Below are positions 34,676 through 42,999 of a stretch of 64,000 bases of DNA, piece after piece (within the stretch, counting starts at the first letter, position 1; each line of letters starts with the position of its first letter). Origin of the DNA: a virus. The position numbers and the translations under genes are program-made. The stretch spans positions 1 to 64,000 of the IMG/VR virus record IMGVR_UViG_3300029267_001061. One strand, written 5' to 3'. The notes under the pieces are model-generated. The model was not told where the DNA came from. It ran no database searches and saw only the letters and a program-made list of their open reading frames with translations.

Positions 34676-35842
34676 ATGGCTGAGAACTATCCCGCATCCT
34701 GGCGAAGGTGTGGAATGGTCAGTAGCCCGTTGGGGAGTGACACGGTCTGGGCCGTGTTCCCGCGACGTGCAAACGGACGACTACAGGTCTTCCGGGGTGA
34801 CGACTGGTACGAATGGGAACCATCGACTGACACGTGGACTCAGATATCTACCGACATCGGGAGGAACTACATCTACCGAGGCTACATCTACCGCCCTGAC
34901 TTGGATGTGATGCGATCGTTCGCTGGGCGATCCGGGAGCTACAGCTACGACGACTGCTACGAGTACGATCTCGCGGCAGAAACCGAGACGGCCTTGAACC
35001 TCTTCGATGAAGGGAATACGCAGCATGTTCAGGCAGTGCAGATCAGCGGCTCTACCTGCCTGTGCTTCACAGATTACTTCACGTACGAATACGACTGGGA
35101 CTCCGACACGTACACCGAGAAGACTGACATGTCATTCAATCTCGAGGCTTCCAAAGGGAAGATCGGATTCGGGGTCTACGGGGGGAAGGTGTACGTCATC
35201 GGGGAGTCTGGAGGTTCCTACGACGGGGACAAGGTCCTTGAGTTCGATCCGGTTGCGAATGCGTGGACTGCCTACAAGACCGGAGGACTCCCGAATCCGT
35301 CATGGGGGCCAGCAGCGACGTACTTTCAGTACGGTACAGGCGAGCAGGTGGGGAACCACATCGTCTTCGTTCCGGGTTACACCAACCACGACGGAACGAC
35401 CTACCCACAAAGCCGGGAGAGGTGGATCGTCAGTTTCGACATCCCGAACAAGACGTGGCATTCCTGGGACACGGTTCCGGATCATCAAGAATGGGCGTAC
35501 ACGCATTACCATGGGCTCTTTCACTTCCGGGGCGAGATCTTCCTGTCCTGCGGGGGTACGGACATGGGCGGCATGGTCCACGCTCCGATTGGAGAGACTG
35601 AGGTGAGCGGCGTCGTCCGAGACAAGGATGGGGCGTTGGCCGCTGGCGTGACGGTGTGGGTCGTTCCGAAGTGGGCGCCGCATCTCGCCATGACCGGGAC
35701 GACGGATGGATCGGGAGAGTTTTCTGTCACGTTGCCGACGTTGGGGCCGGGGCAGTATGACGCAGCCGTGGACAAGAAGATCGCCGTCTTCACCGCAGAG
35801 GAGTCGACAGCAAACTCAGTAAGGGTGAATATCAATGCCTAG
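34676..35842 (+). CDS. Kelch-type beta-propeller adhesin, copy 2
   Basis: A 388-residue paralogue of the preceding gene, one base after its stop. Kelch-like units include WYEWEPSTDTWTQIST, YEYDLAAETETALNLF, YEYDWDSDTYTEKTDM, LEFDPVANAWTAYKT and FDIPNKTWHSWDTV. The C-terminal domain (VSGVVRDKDGALAAGVTVWV...GTTDGSGEFSVTL) is a clear carboxypeptidase-regulatory/CnaB-like fold. Tandem duplication followed by divergence suggests adaptation to two receptors. Confidence 0.75.
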   Translation: MAENYPASWRRCGMVSSPLGSDTVWAVFPRRANGRLQVFRGDDWYEWEPSTDTWTQISTDIGRNYIYRGYIYRPDLDVMRSFAGRSGSYSYDDCYEYDLAAETETALNLFDEGNTQHVQAVQISGSTCLCFTDYFTYEYDWDSDTYTEKTDMSFNLEASKGKIGFGVYGGKVYVIGESGGSYDGDKVLEFDPVANAWTAYKTGGLPNPSWGPAATYFQYGTGEQVGNHIVFVPGYTNHDGTTYPQSRERWIVSFDIPNKTWHSWDTVPDHQEWAYTHYHGLFHFRGEIFLSCGGTDMGGMVHAPIGETEVSGVVRDKDGALAAGVTVWVVPKWAPHLAMTGTTDGSGEFSVTLPTLGPGQYDAAVDKKIAVFTAEESTANSVRVNINA

Positions 35843-36557
35843 TTACCAAGCTCCAGCGAAAGATGAAGTGAAACTGGTTTCGGGAGGCATTCAGGCTAAG
35901 CAGGGCCGTACATCTGTAGCCCTGCAGTACGCTGACTGTGTTATGTGTTGCCCGGCACTCGAAGAGGACACCCGAGATGAGAACACGGTAGAGCTTGACT
36001 TCGACCTGTTCCTGTTCAACCCTCAAGCTGATCAGATCATCATTGAACGAAAGCTCGGAGCAGCAGGGGAGTGGGGGCCTGTTCAGACGATAGATGCAGA
36101 CACGACCGACTGGACAGACCCCACTACGCTGAAGGAAGGGAACGAATACTACTACCGAGCTCGGTTCCGAGTCAACGGAAGTCCCCAGCTGTACTCGGAA
36201 TACTCGATCTCCCTCGAGGTCTGGACGGATCGGATCCTCATGATCACCGAAGTACGCGACCACGAATCCAACCTGATGGCCGGCGCACTCGTGATGGCTT
36301 TCTCCGAGAACTACATCTGGCAACAGATCGCGGAAACGGCAGCCGGTGAGAATCTGCCTACCCTGACTTATGATCATGACACCGTGCTCTCCCGGAATGT
36401 GACTGGCTTCATCCGGTGCAACCGAACTGATGAGGATGGACAGTGCAACATCACCATTCCAGGAAAGCCCGGCAAGGTGTCGGTCTGCTTCGTGGATCCG
36501 AACGAGCAAACCATCGGTGGAGACATCAAGACCCACATCGACCCCAAGGAGGCATAA
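35835..36557 (+). CDS. Fibronectin III-like tail protein
   Basis: A 240-residue protein overlapping the previous gene by 8 bases. Residues about 50-130 look like a fibronectin type III domain (DQIIIERKLGAAGEWGPVQT, then NEYYYRARFRVNGSPQLYSE). The C-terminal 100 residues look like a second, regulatory-like beta domain (EVRDHESNLMAGALVMAF ... RTDEDGQCNITIPGKPGKV). Probably part of the adhesin complex. Confidence 0.6.
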   Translation: MPSYQAPAKDEVKLVSGGIQAKQGRTSVALQYADCVMCCPALEEDTRDENTVELDFDLFLFNPQADQIIIERKLGAAGEWGPVQTIDADTTDWTDPTTLKEGNEYYYRARFRVNGSPQLYSEYSISLEVWTDRILMITEVRDHESNLMAGALVMAFSENYIWQQIAETAAGENLPTLTYDHDTVLSRNVTGFIRCNRTDEDGQCNITIPGKPGKVSVCFVDPNEQTIGGDIKTHIDPKEA

Positions 36558-36560
36558 CAC

Positions 36561-39497
36561 GTGGCTGTACCCGGTAAGCCTACGAGTCTACTGTGTGACG
36601 GACTGACTGATCCTCAAGCGGTCGGTTCGCTTCGTCCTGCGCTCTCGGCGGTTTGCGGTTCGGGTGGAACAATCACGCATGCAGAGATCCGCGTCTTCAA
36701 GAAGCACGTCGAGGACGACTTCGAAGACACTGCTCTGCAAGACTACTGGTCGGGGCCGATGACACGCGACACCGTCAACAAGAAGAATGGATCCGCGAGT
36801 CTCTACATTCCTGAAACTGGTGGTGACACGTACTGGAGGATCTCGAACGGTGATCCGATCGCGACACACGGGGATCCGGATGCGATCGTCTCAGAAGACT
36901 TCGAGGGGGGGACGCTTCCGAGTACGTGGGACACAGCGGGTGGCGCCGAGATCACAACTGAGCAGAAGTACGCAGGAACCTACGCCGTGAAGCTACCCTA
37001 CGATTCAGGTGGTCCGAACGGGGTGTGGAAAGCTCCTCTCGCTGATCGAGCGTCAGTCGCAGGGGGCGGCGAGCTTCGCATGCGAGTCTACGTCGCAGGG
37101 ACAGGACAGAGGCGCGTCTATCTCTACTCGCGGCCTCGAGATGCAGATGACTCCTGGTCGAACATCGGGATCATTCGCTTCTACAACGGGAATCTGGACT
37201 TCTACAATGGATCGAGCTACGTGACGATCTGCAGCATGAACGCAAGCGCGTGGCACGAGCTTCGAGTGGCATGGATGGGCGTTCCGTTCGGGGAATCGAA
37301 CTCATGGTTCATGCTCACACTCGACGGGACTTCGTACTTCGTGAAGGGGCGGTACACGGCCAACATCACAGAGGAGGTCTTCTGTCAGATCTCGGCCGTT
37401 GATGAGTCGGTTCACATCTACATCGACGATCTCGAATGGGGCGATCGCCTTCCGAATACGCTCGGAATGGCTGGACGCTTCCGGTATTGGTTCAGGGTCA
37501 ACGAATCCGGCTACAACCAATGCTACCTCTACGGGGAGAATGGATCGTCCCCGGCGTGGGGATACATATACTACTACTACGACGATGTCAGGCTGAACTC
37601 GATCTACCTCGTGACGAACGGAATCAGCTATGGATCGTGGTACAAGCAGGACATCATCAGCATTCCGAAGACAGACGACCTCGACATCTACACGAAGAAT
37701 CATTGGGATCTCGCTCAGGATGGATCTGGCTCTGTTGCTGACTGGGATGACCCTCTCGCGGCGATGCGATGGGATGACGACACGACCGAGATCAACATCG
37801 ACGACTTCGCATTCCTGACAAGCTGGTGGCGGTCGGGAGAGATCGACATCGAAAACTTCGCGTCGGGCGGTCGGTGTGCAGACATCCCGTACTCGGGCGA
37901 CTGGCTCGATGCCGCTGGTCTGTGGGAGTACGAGTGGCAGATCAGATTCAAGAACGCCGATGGGTGGGGCGACTGGAGCGACTGGGCAGAGTTCAAGGTG
38001 ACGCCGATCCAAGTTCGAGGCTATGCAGATCTGCGGGTGTGGGCCAAGCGAGACTTGACCGCGGGGATCCAATCCGTGGATGTCAAGACGGGAACCTACT
38101 TCAACCTGAACCCCATCAGCTACCACGATGTCAAAACATTCGTGAAGGTCATTGATGCCCAGTTCCCTGGACCAGGCGCAATCACCCTACAGGCCCGACC
38201 TTTCGCAACATCCGATCCACAGGACATCGAACTCGCAGCTGGCGTACAAGACGCCATCGAGTTGGCTTTCTGCGACTTGTTCGCCGATCTGGGCCGCCCG
38301 ATTGAACATCCTGTGGATCTTCTCACTACAGCGACTCGAATGACCGAGAACGTGGGTGATCTTCTTACTCATGCTCCGCTTCAAGTAGAGAACATTGCAG
38401 ACGTGTACACCGATGCGCGGCGGCTGATCGAGAAAGCTCACGACATGATGGCGGATCTTACTCGCTCGGTAGAACGAGCCATCGACCTGAGGGCTGACCT
38501 CTCCCGATTCTACGAGCGAGCGGTGGATCTCTTGTCCTACCTGCAATTGTTCAAGGACGAGGCGGGGAAGAGTGATCTACTCGCCGAGCTCTTGAAGCTG
38601 TACGAAGCGGGCATCGTTGACATCCTCACGGATCTACAAACCAACGTGGAGTTCACACATGACCTGAAGGCTGACCTGATCCGAGCCACCACCGGAACGG
38701 TCGATCTCCGCGCTTGGCTGCGTCGTTGGGAAGAAGAGAACGGTTCGGATGTATTCACTGACGCTAGGATAGAACGAGAAGGGGTCGTGGACCTGCTCGC
38801 CGACTTGGCCCAGAGTTGGGACCCTGCCGCATTGGCAGACATCAAGTCAGACCTGGTGTTGGCACTAGAGGACATGTCCATTCAAGTCGATATGCTATCG
38901 CTGACTCGCCTCCTCCGACCGCGCGTGGTAACTGTGCCCCAAGCCGGTGGAGACCCACGGGAGATCATTCTCCGCGCCTACAACGACCCATACACAGGAG
39001 AGCCTTGGGTGGATGACCCGCCCACAGATATCCAGCTCATGGCGCGCTCCGGTTGGACAGGCATGGAGGGCGGTTGGGGCAGCAACATCCACGCCGATCT
39101 TGCACATTCACCGTTGTGGTATTGGAAGCACGCGACGGCGGATCTGCGAACGGCGATGTATTGGAGCATCGATGACATCGGCGCTGGAGACATGAACGTG
39201 GATCTGGCGCACTTCAAGTTCAACCGCCACGCCGGATGGCAGATAGCGATTCGACTGGCCGTTCTTCACGAGCAGACCGCTGATATGCTGGCGAAGCTCG
39301 GTCAGATAGTAGACCTCGAAACATGGGACCAGCTGCAGAGCAAAGTGGAGATCATGTCTCGAGATTCGCAGATCGAACTGATGGCTCGGATTGACGTGAC
39401 CGAGCTACTCACGCGTGAGAAGACAGTGGAGATCCTGGGCCGTGAAGCGGTGATTGAGAAACTCGAACGACTCTGGGAGGTGCGCGATGCCAACTGA
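36561..39497 (+). CDS. Large fibre protein with lectin-like domains and 14-residue repeats
   Basis: A 978-residue protein starting at GTG 36561 behind AAGGAGGCATAACAC. Residues about 45-290 hold a concanavalin/LamG-like region (EDFEGGTLPSTWDTAGG, YAVKLPYDSGG, LRMRVYVAGTGQRRVYLYSR) followed by related beta sequence (TNGISYGSWYKQDIISIPKT). From residue 572 to about 776 there are about fourteen consecutive repeats of near 14 residues with the form DLLADLxRxxExAV. The C-terminus is helical with more DL repeats and ends LERLWEVRDAN. Likely the long tail fibre or a receptor-binding fibre. Confidence 0.68.
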   Translation: MAVPGKPTSLLCDGLTDPQAVGSLRPALSAVCGSGGTITHAEIRVFKKHVEDDFEDTALQDYWSGPMTRDTVNKKNGSASLYIPETGGDTYWRISNGDPIATHGDPDAIVSEDFEGGTLPSTWDTAGGAEITTEQKYAGTYAVKLPYDSGGPNGVWKAPLADRASVAGGGELRMRVYVAGTGQRRVYLYSRPRDADDSWSNIGIIRFYNGNLDFYNGSSYVTICSMNASAWHELRVAWMGVPFGESNSWFMLTLDGTSYFVKGRYTANITEEVFCQISAVDESVHIYIDDLEWGDRLPNTLGMAGRFRYWFRVNESGYNQCYLYGENGSSPAWGYIYYYYDDVRLNSIYLVTNGISYGSWYKQDIISIPKTDDLDIYTKNHWDLAQDGSGSVADWDDPLAAMRWDDDTTEINIDDFAFLTSWWRSGEIDIENFASGGRCADIPYSGDWLDAAGLWEYEWQIRFKNADGWGDWSDWAEFKVTPIQVRGYADLRVWAKRDLTAGIQSVDVKTGTYFNLNPISYHDVKTFVKVIDAQFPGPGAITLQARPFATSDPQDIELAAGVQDAIELAFCDLFADLGRPIEHPVDLLTTATRMTENVGDLLTHAPLQVENIADVYTDARRLIEKAHDMMADLTRSVERAIDLRADLSRFYERAVDLLSYLQLFKDEAGKSDLLAELLKLYEAGIVDILTDLQTNVEFTHDLKADLIRATTGTVDLRAWLRRWEEENGSDVFTDARIEREGVVDLLADLAQSWDPAALADIKSDLVLALEDMSIQVDMLSLTRLLRPRVVTVPQAGGDPREIILRAYNDPYTGEPWVDDPPTDIQLMARSGWTGMEGGWGSNIHADLAHSPLWYWKHATADLRTAMYWSIDDIGAGDMNVDLAHFKFNRHAGWQIAIRLAVLHEQTADMLAKLGQIVDLETWDQLQSKVEIMSRDSQIELMARIDVTELLTREKTVEILGREAVIEKLERLWEVRDAN

Positions 39498-39837
39498 AGT
39501 ATCAGGCCCCTTCATGCAGGGGAACAGCTGTAGGGTTACATTCAAGACGAAAGACTGGGATGACCTACAGACCTCGGCTGAAGAGATGGCAGCCAGCATC
39601 TACAAGTTGAAGGACAACGGCGAGCTGGAGGCCCTGCCTGATTTCCAGGGGGTAACGCCAGCTCCAGACACAAGTTTCTGGGAAGAGCTCGCGGGGGAAT
39701 ACCGCTACAAGATCGACACGTCGACCTTCAGCAGCGGAACTTACTACGTAGTCTTCGCGGGCAAAGTTAGCGGTGACGGGTTCAAGGAGCCAATCAGCTT
39801 CCAAGTCACCAACGATCCCACAGCAGTAGGAGGTTGA
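39487..39837 (+). CDS. Small tail-region protein, unknown
   Basis: A 116-residue protein starting at ATG 39487, 11 bases inside the end of the fibre gene and behind GGGAGGTGC. Short beta-rich sequence (GNSCRVTFKTKDWDDLQT; GEYRYKIDTSTFSSGTYYVV), like the small Ig-like proteins found next to fibre genes. It could decorate the fibre or tail. Confidence 0.6.
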   Translation: MPTEVSGPFMQGNSCRVTFKTKDWDDLQTSAEEMAASIYKLKDNGELEALPDFQGVTPAPDTSFWEELAGEYRYKIDTSTFSSGTYYVVFAGKVSGDGFKEPISFQVTNDPTAVGG

Positions 39838-39841
39838 AGCA

Positions 39842-40603
39842 ATGGCTGAGAACGTGAAGCTGTTCCGAGACGCAGCCCTCACCGATGAGTTCTCGAAGGA
39901 CAAGGCGATGTATGAATCGGGCTACGACCCGATCTGGGCCGCCGACACCTTCAATGCTACCGACGGTGAAGGCAAGAACAAAGTCATCTACGCTCAGGAG
40001 ATCCACGTGTCGAACGATTACTACTACACGTCGGTGCAGGGATCCCCGATCGAGACTGGCTCGAATCAGCGAGACCCAGACGACGATGCCGCGAATGAGT
40101 GGCACTTCTACGTAGCGAAACCCGTGGAGCACGCAGAGACTGCTGAAGCAGTCGGCACGGGCGACGACGTGGAGACCGAGTTCGATCTGGACAACAAGTG
40201 GGTCAAGCCCGGCTCCGAGACCGTGAAGGTTGGTGGAACGACGCAGACCCGAAACACGGACTACTGGATCTGCTACAAGGACGGACACATCAAGTTCGCC
40301 TCGGCTCCCGGCAATGGTGTGGCGGTCACGGCCGACTACACGCATGCGGATGATGGAACTGGCGACGTGGATGTTCCCGCCACCGGTACGATCGAGGCCA
40401 ACGGCGATTGGACGTGGACGGACCTCTGGGATATCCCCCATGGTTACGACTCCAACCGCGGTACAGGCTACGAGAAGGACGGGATTCCCATCGTGATCCG
40501 CGGTGTTGTGGATGCGGGAACCACCGACCCATCCGGCAATGCAGTGACGCTTCAAGCCCAGGACTTCAAGGTCAAGGGTTGGGAGCATAACGCGAAATAC
40601 TGA
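39842..40603 (+). CDS. Structural-region protein, unknown
   Basis: A 253-residue protein (MAENVKLFRDAALTDEFSKD at start) behind AGTAGGAGGTTGAAGC. A middle segment DDVETEFDLDNKWVKPGSET...YWICYKDGHIKFASAP resembles the beta domain that recurs in phage tail surface proteins. The last third is Gly/Thr/Asp-rich. Family not recognised; likely a decoration or fibre component. Confidence 0.6.
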   Translation: MAENVKLFRDAALTDEFSKDKAMYESGYDPIWAADTFNATDGEGKNKVIYAQEIHVSNDYYYTSVQGSPIETGSNQRDPDDDAANEWHFYVAKPVEHAETAEAVGTGDDVETEFDLDNKWVKPGSETVKVGGTTQTRNTDYWICYKDGHIKFASAPGNGVAVTADYTHADDGTGDVDVPATGTIEANGDWTWTDLWDIPHGYDSNRGTGYEKDGIPIVIRGVVDAGTTDPSGNAVTLQAQDFKVKGWEHNAKY

Positions 40604-40621
40604 GTCAGGAGACGACGGACA

Positions 40622-40867
40622 ATGACAAACCCGACCGAAGTGATTGTGAAGACTCCCGACTATGAAGGACCAGAACGCCGCGAACATGTTACCACTTGTC
40701 CGATAGGAGTCGAGATGCGAGTACGTGTCATGAATCTCGAAAACTACCAGAAGATCCAGAACGGGCACTTGAAAACAATTCGAGGTCAGCAATGGGCGTT
40801 GGTCATTCTGATGTTGACGACGGCGCTGTCTGCCATCGCTGGAATCGCGATCACACTGATCCACTAG
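40622..40867 (+). CDS. Holin-like protein (XhlA type)
   Basis: An 81-residue protein. The N-terminal half is soluble with a helix (MNLENYQKIQNGHLKTIRGQ) and a single membrane segment follows (WALVILMLTTALSAIAGIAI). This is the layout of the XhlA/hemolysin-type holin-accessory family. It is the last gene of the rightward block. I saw no endolysin or spanin in the window. AGACGACGGACA precedes the ATG without a strong ribosome site. Confidence 0.58.
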   Translation: MTNPTEVIVKTPDYEGPERREHVTTCPIGVEMRVRVMNLENYQKIQNGHLKTIRGQQWALVILMLTTALSAIAGIAITLIH

Positions 40868-41003
40868 AAGGAGGAAATCTATCGAAGCTACGCTCTCCTG
40901 GTCTAACTACTCGGTTGGGTGATCGAGGAGCGGAGAACCAGGAGCTCGTTACATCTCACATACGATTGGGAGCGGTAACCCCTATCCCGGACTCGCCCTC
41001 ACC

Positions 41004-41045
41004 GGGAGGTTGCTCAGGGGAAGCCGCTCCCTTCTCTGTTACTTG
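41004..41045 (+). terminator. Possible terminator at the convergent junction
   Basis: GGGAG (41004-41008) and CTCCC (41027-41031) could form a short stem, followed on the + strand by TTCTCTGTTACTT. It lies between the last rightward and the last leftward gene. The stem is short, so confidence is limited. The 171 bases between the two genes (40868-41038) hold nothing else that I can identify. Confidence 0.35.
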
Positions 41046-41878
41046 GGTAGTACGTCCAACCATTCCGCCGCACGCTTCTGGCCCAGACTCTTCGCACCCC
41101 GCTTGATCGAGCGGTACGTCCGCGGTTCCACACCAAGGATGTCGCGGGCGAACTCGGCGGCTGACAGTCCTAGCTCTTCTCGATACTCTTCAAGCCGTGC
41201 GAGAAGTTTGCCGGTGTTCACTACCTTACCAGGTTTCTTCTTGGCTTTCTTCTTCTTTGGCTTGTCCTGAGTGGGCGCTGGTCTCGGCTCGACCGCAGGC
41301 CTGGTCTGGGTTATGGAGGAGCGGAACCGAGCACGAGCCGTAATCGAGTAGCCCTGTTCTCGGGCATCACGAATCAGGAAACCATTCTCCAACAGCGCAG
41401 CTTTCATGCCGGGCTCCAGAGTGTTGGGATCCTTGCCCCCACAGCACACTTCATGTAGCGCTGCTTCGACCGGCGCCGGCAGACTGATCTGCTTCGACGC
41501 TTCCTCGAACAGGCCTTCCATATCCAACGCCGCGATCTCTCCAAGTTGATACAGCACCGTCATCAGTTGGAACCGTGGGGTCGTCCCCGTTTCAAGATCC
41601 CGCTTCCAATCGCGAATCCAGAACGAGCCCAAGTTCAAGTCGTTCTCCCATTCCGAGCCGAGGAAGATCTCGAACAATCGGTAGAAGACTTGCGGTGCGG
41701 GGTCGTCTAGATAGATGAAGCCCCCGGTGGGCCCCACCTCGATCAGAGTTCGGAGGATGTCAGCCAACAGGTGCTTGGCCTCCTCCTTCTGTTTGTCCTC
41801 CGGCGATGTGCCTCGTTTTCCGATCAGCGTGAAGATCTCACGCGGGAACGAGGCGTATTGATGTCTAGCGTTAGTCAT
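41039..41878 (-). CDS. Unknown protein with C-terminal helix-turn-helix-like domain
   Basis: A 279-residue protein, the last gene of the leftward block. The N-terminal 170 residues are helical and of unknown family (LLADILRTLIEVGPTGGFIY; LETGTTPRFQLMTVLYQLGE). A basic linker (KPKKKKAKKKPGK) leads to about 50 residues with the look of a Cro/Xre-like helix-turn-helix (LARLEEYREELGLSAAEFAR, DILGVEPRTYRSIKRG). It may be a DNA-binding regulator. Its start overlaps the preceding gene by 8 bases. Confidence 0.6.
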   Translation of the reverse strand: MTNARHQYASFPREIFTLIGKRGTSPEDKQKEEAKHLLADILRTLIEVGPTGGFIYLDDPAPQVFYRLFEIFLGSEWENDLNLGSFWIRDWKRDLETGTTPRFQLMTVLYQLGEIAALDMEGLFEEASKQISLPAPVEAALHEVCCGGKDPNTLEPGMKAALLENGFLIRDAREQGYSITARARFRSSITQTRPAVEPRPAPTQDKPKKKKAKKKPGKVVNTGKLLARLEEYREELGLSAAEFARDILGVEPRTYRSIKRGAKSLGQKRAAEWLDVLPK

Positions 41879-42224
41879 CAGCGTTTTCCTCCTCCATCAG
41901 CTTCTCCACCTTTTTCACCCATCGGCGAATCGCCTTGTGTGGCTTGTGGTTGTCTTCCAGTACCGCGAGTGCGTCCTCTACGCTATCCCAGACCACATCT
42001 ACGATTGCGCCGCAGAGGTACATCTGGGCTAGGATCCAGAGCTGTCGGTCGCTGGGCTTGTTGTCCCCGACCTTGAGTTCGATCCCGTAGAATTGGCCAT
42101 CCCGGCACCCGATGATATCCGGAAGCCCCGCCATCTGGTAGGGACCGCCGTGCACATTGATCCAGAACCCCCCTCGGGCTCGGAGTGCTTTGAGTACTTT
42201 CTTCTGGTACTGTGATTCTTTCAT
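41871..42224 (-). CDS. VRR-NUC nuclease
   Basis: A 117-residue single-domain nuclease of the VRR-NUC (PD-(D/E)XK) type. Key positions are visible: Q7, G33-L-P-D36, E49-L-K51 and Q61. In phages this family processes branched or nicked DNA in recombination. It follows the Sak4/DUF669 cassette. There is no ribosome site before the ATG; instead a stable hairpin lies at 42237-42270. Confidence 0.8.
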   Translation of the reverse strand: MKESQYQKKVLKALRARGGFWINVHGGPYQMAGLPDIIGCRDGQFYGIELKVGDNKPSDRQLWILAQMYLCGAIVDVVWDSVEDALAVLEDNHKPHKAIRRWVKKVEKLMEEENADD

Positions 42225-42236
42225 AGTAGTAGAGGG

Positions 42237-42270
42237 AGGGGAAGACCCCGGTGCCGGTGGGGCCTCCCCT
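42237..42270 (-). other. Hairpin between DUF669-like and VRR-NUC genes
   Basis: AGGGGA (42237-42242) pairs with TCCCCT (42265-42270), and inside it CCCC (42246-42249) pairs with GGGG (42259-42262). No T run follows in the leftward direction, so it may be an attenuator or a translational or RNA-processing element and not a terminator. Confidence 0.45.
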
Positions 42271-42291
42271 CGTCGCTGAAGCGCTTACGCG

Positions 42292-42996
42292 CTAGATGTC
42301 GTCTTCATCGACGTCCACGCCGTCCTCGTCGTCATCCTCCTCTTCTTCATCCTCGTCCTCCTCCTCGTCCTCATCCTCGTCGGATTCGTCGGAGTCCTCT
42401 TCCTCGTCCTCTTCCTCCTCCTCATCTTCGTCGTCTTCTTCCTCCTCGACGACCGGAGCAGCCTTCTTCTTCTTCCGCTTCTTCTTGGGCTTGGCGAGGA
42501 TATCTTCCTCTTCGTCCTCACTGTCGTTCTCCGTGTCAAGCGGATAGGAGGAGTCGATCTTGTTCCGCTCCTTCTTCTTCCACGTGTCGACGATGACTGA
42601 GACACCGCACTCGAGCCCGATGTACTCATCCGGGTCGATGGTGTTGCCGGTGTCGTAATCCAGTTCCACACCCAAGGCCACGAGGAACTCAGTGAACTTC
42701 CACATCGCCTTCTCGGTCAGCGTGGTTGTGTGGAGGAGCGTGGCGCCGTCGTGTTCACCGCCGACAACCTTCAGCTTCCACCGCAGGCACTTGTTGTTGC
42801 TCTGCGTGACGTCCCACTCGCAGTTCACAACCTCGACGACGTAGTCGTCTTCAGGCAGGAGCTGGAATCCCGGCCGGGGGATGAAGACTTCCTGGGCTCC
42901 GCCCTTGCCTTTGCCGATCAGCAGGTCAGAACCGAGGTTCGTGGACTTCTTCTTCTTCGTGGACTTCTTCTTGGTACCGGTCTTCTTCGTTGCCAT
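42292..42996 (-). CDS. DUF669-like ssDNA-binding protein with long acidic tail
   Basis: A 234-residue protein. The central domain (RPGFQLLPEDDYVVEVVNCE, NNKCLRWKLKVVGGEHDGAT, LTEKAMWKFTEFLVALGVEL) matches the DUF669 family, which occurs beside Sak4 and probably acts as an SSB. The N-terminus is a Lys/Thr-rich tail and the C-terminus is a run of more than 45 Glu/Asp residues, extreme for an SSB-like acidic tail. It lies next to the recombinase. Confidence 0.75.
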   Translation of the reverse strand: MATKKTGTKKKSTKKKKSTNLGSDLLIGKGKGGAQEVFIPRPGFQLLPEDDYVVEVVNCEWDVTQSNNKCLRWKLKVVGGEHDGATLLHTTTLTEKAMWKFTEFLVALGVELDYDTGNTIDPDEYIGLECGVSVIVDTWKKKERNKIDSSYPLDTENDSEDEEEDILAKPKKKRKKKKAAPVVEEEEDDEDEEEEEDEEEDSDESDEDEDEEEDEDEEEEDDDEDGVDVDEDDI

Positions 42997-42999
42997 GCG

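Noticed and set aside
42296-42547. Poly-serine frame on the + strand
   Set aside because: Complement of the acidic tail of the DUF669-like gene.
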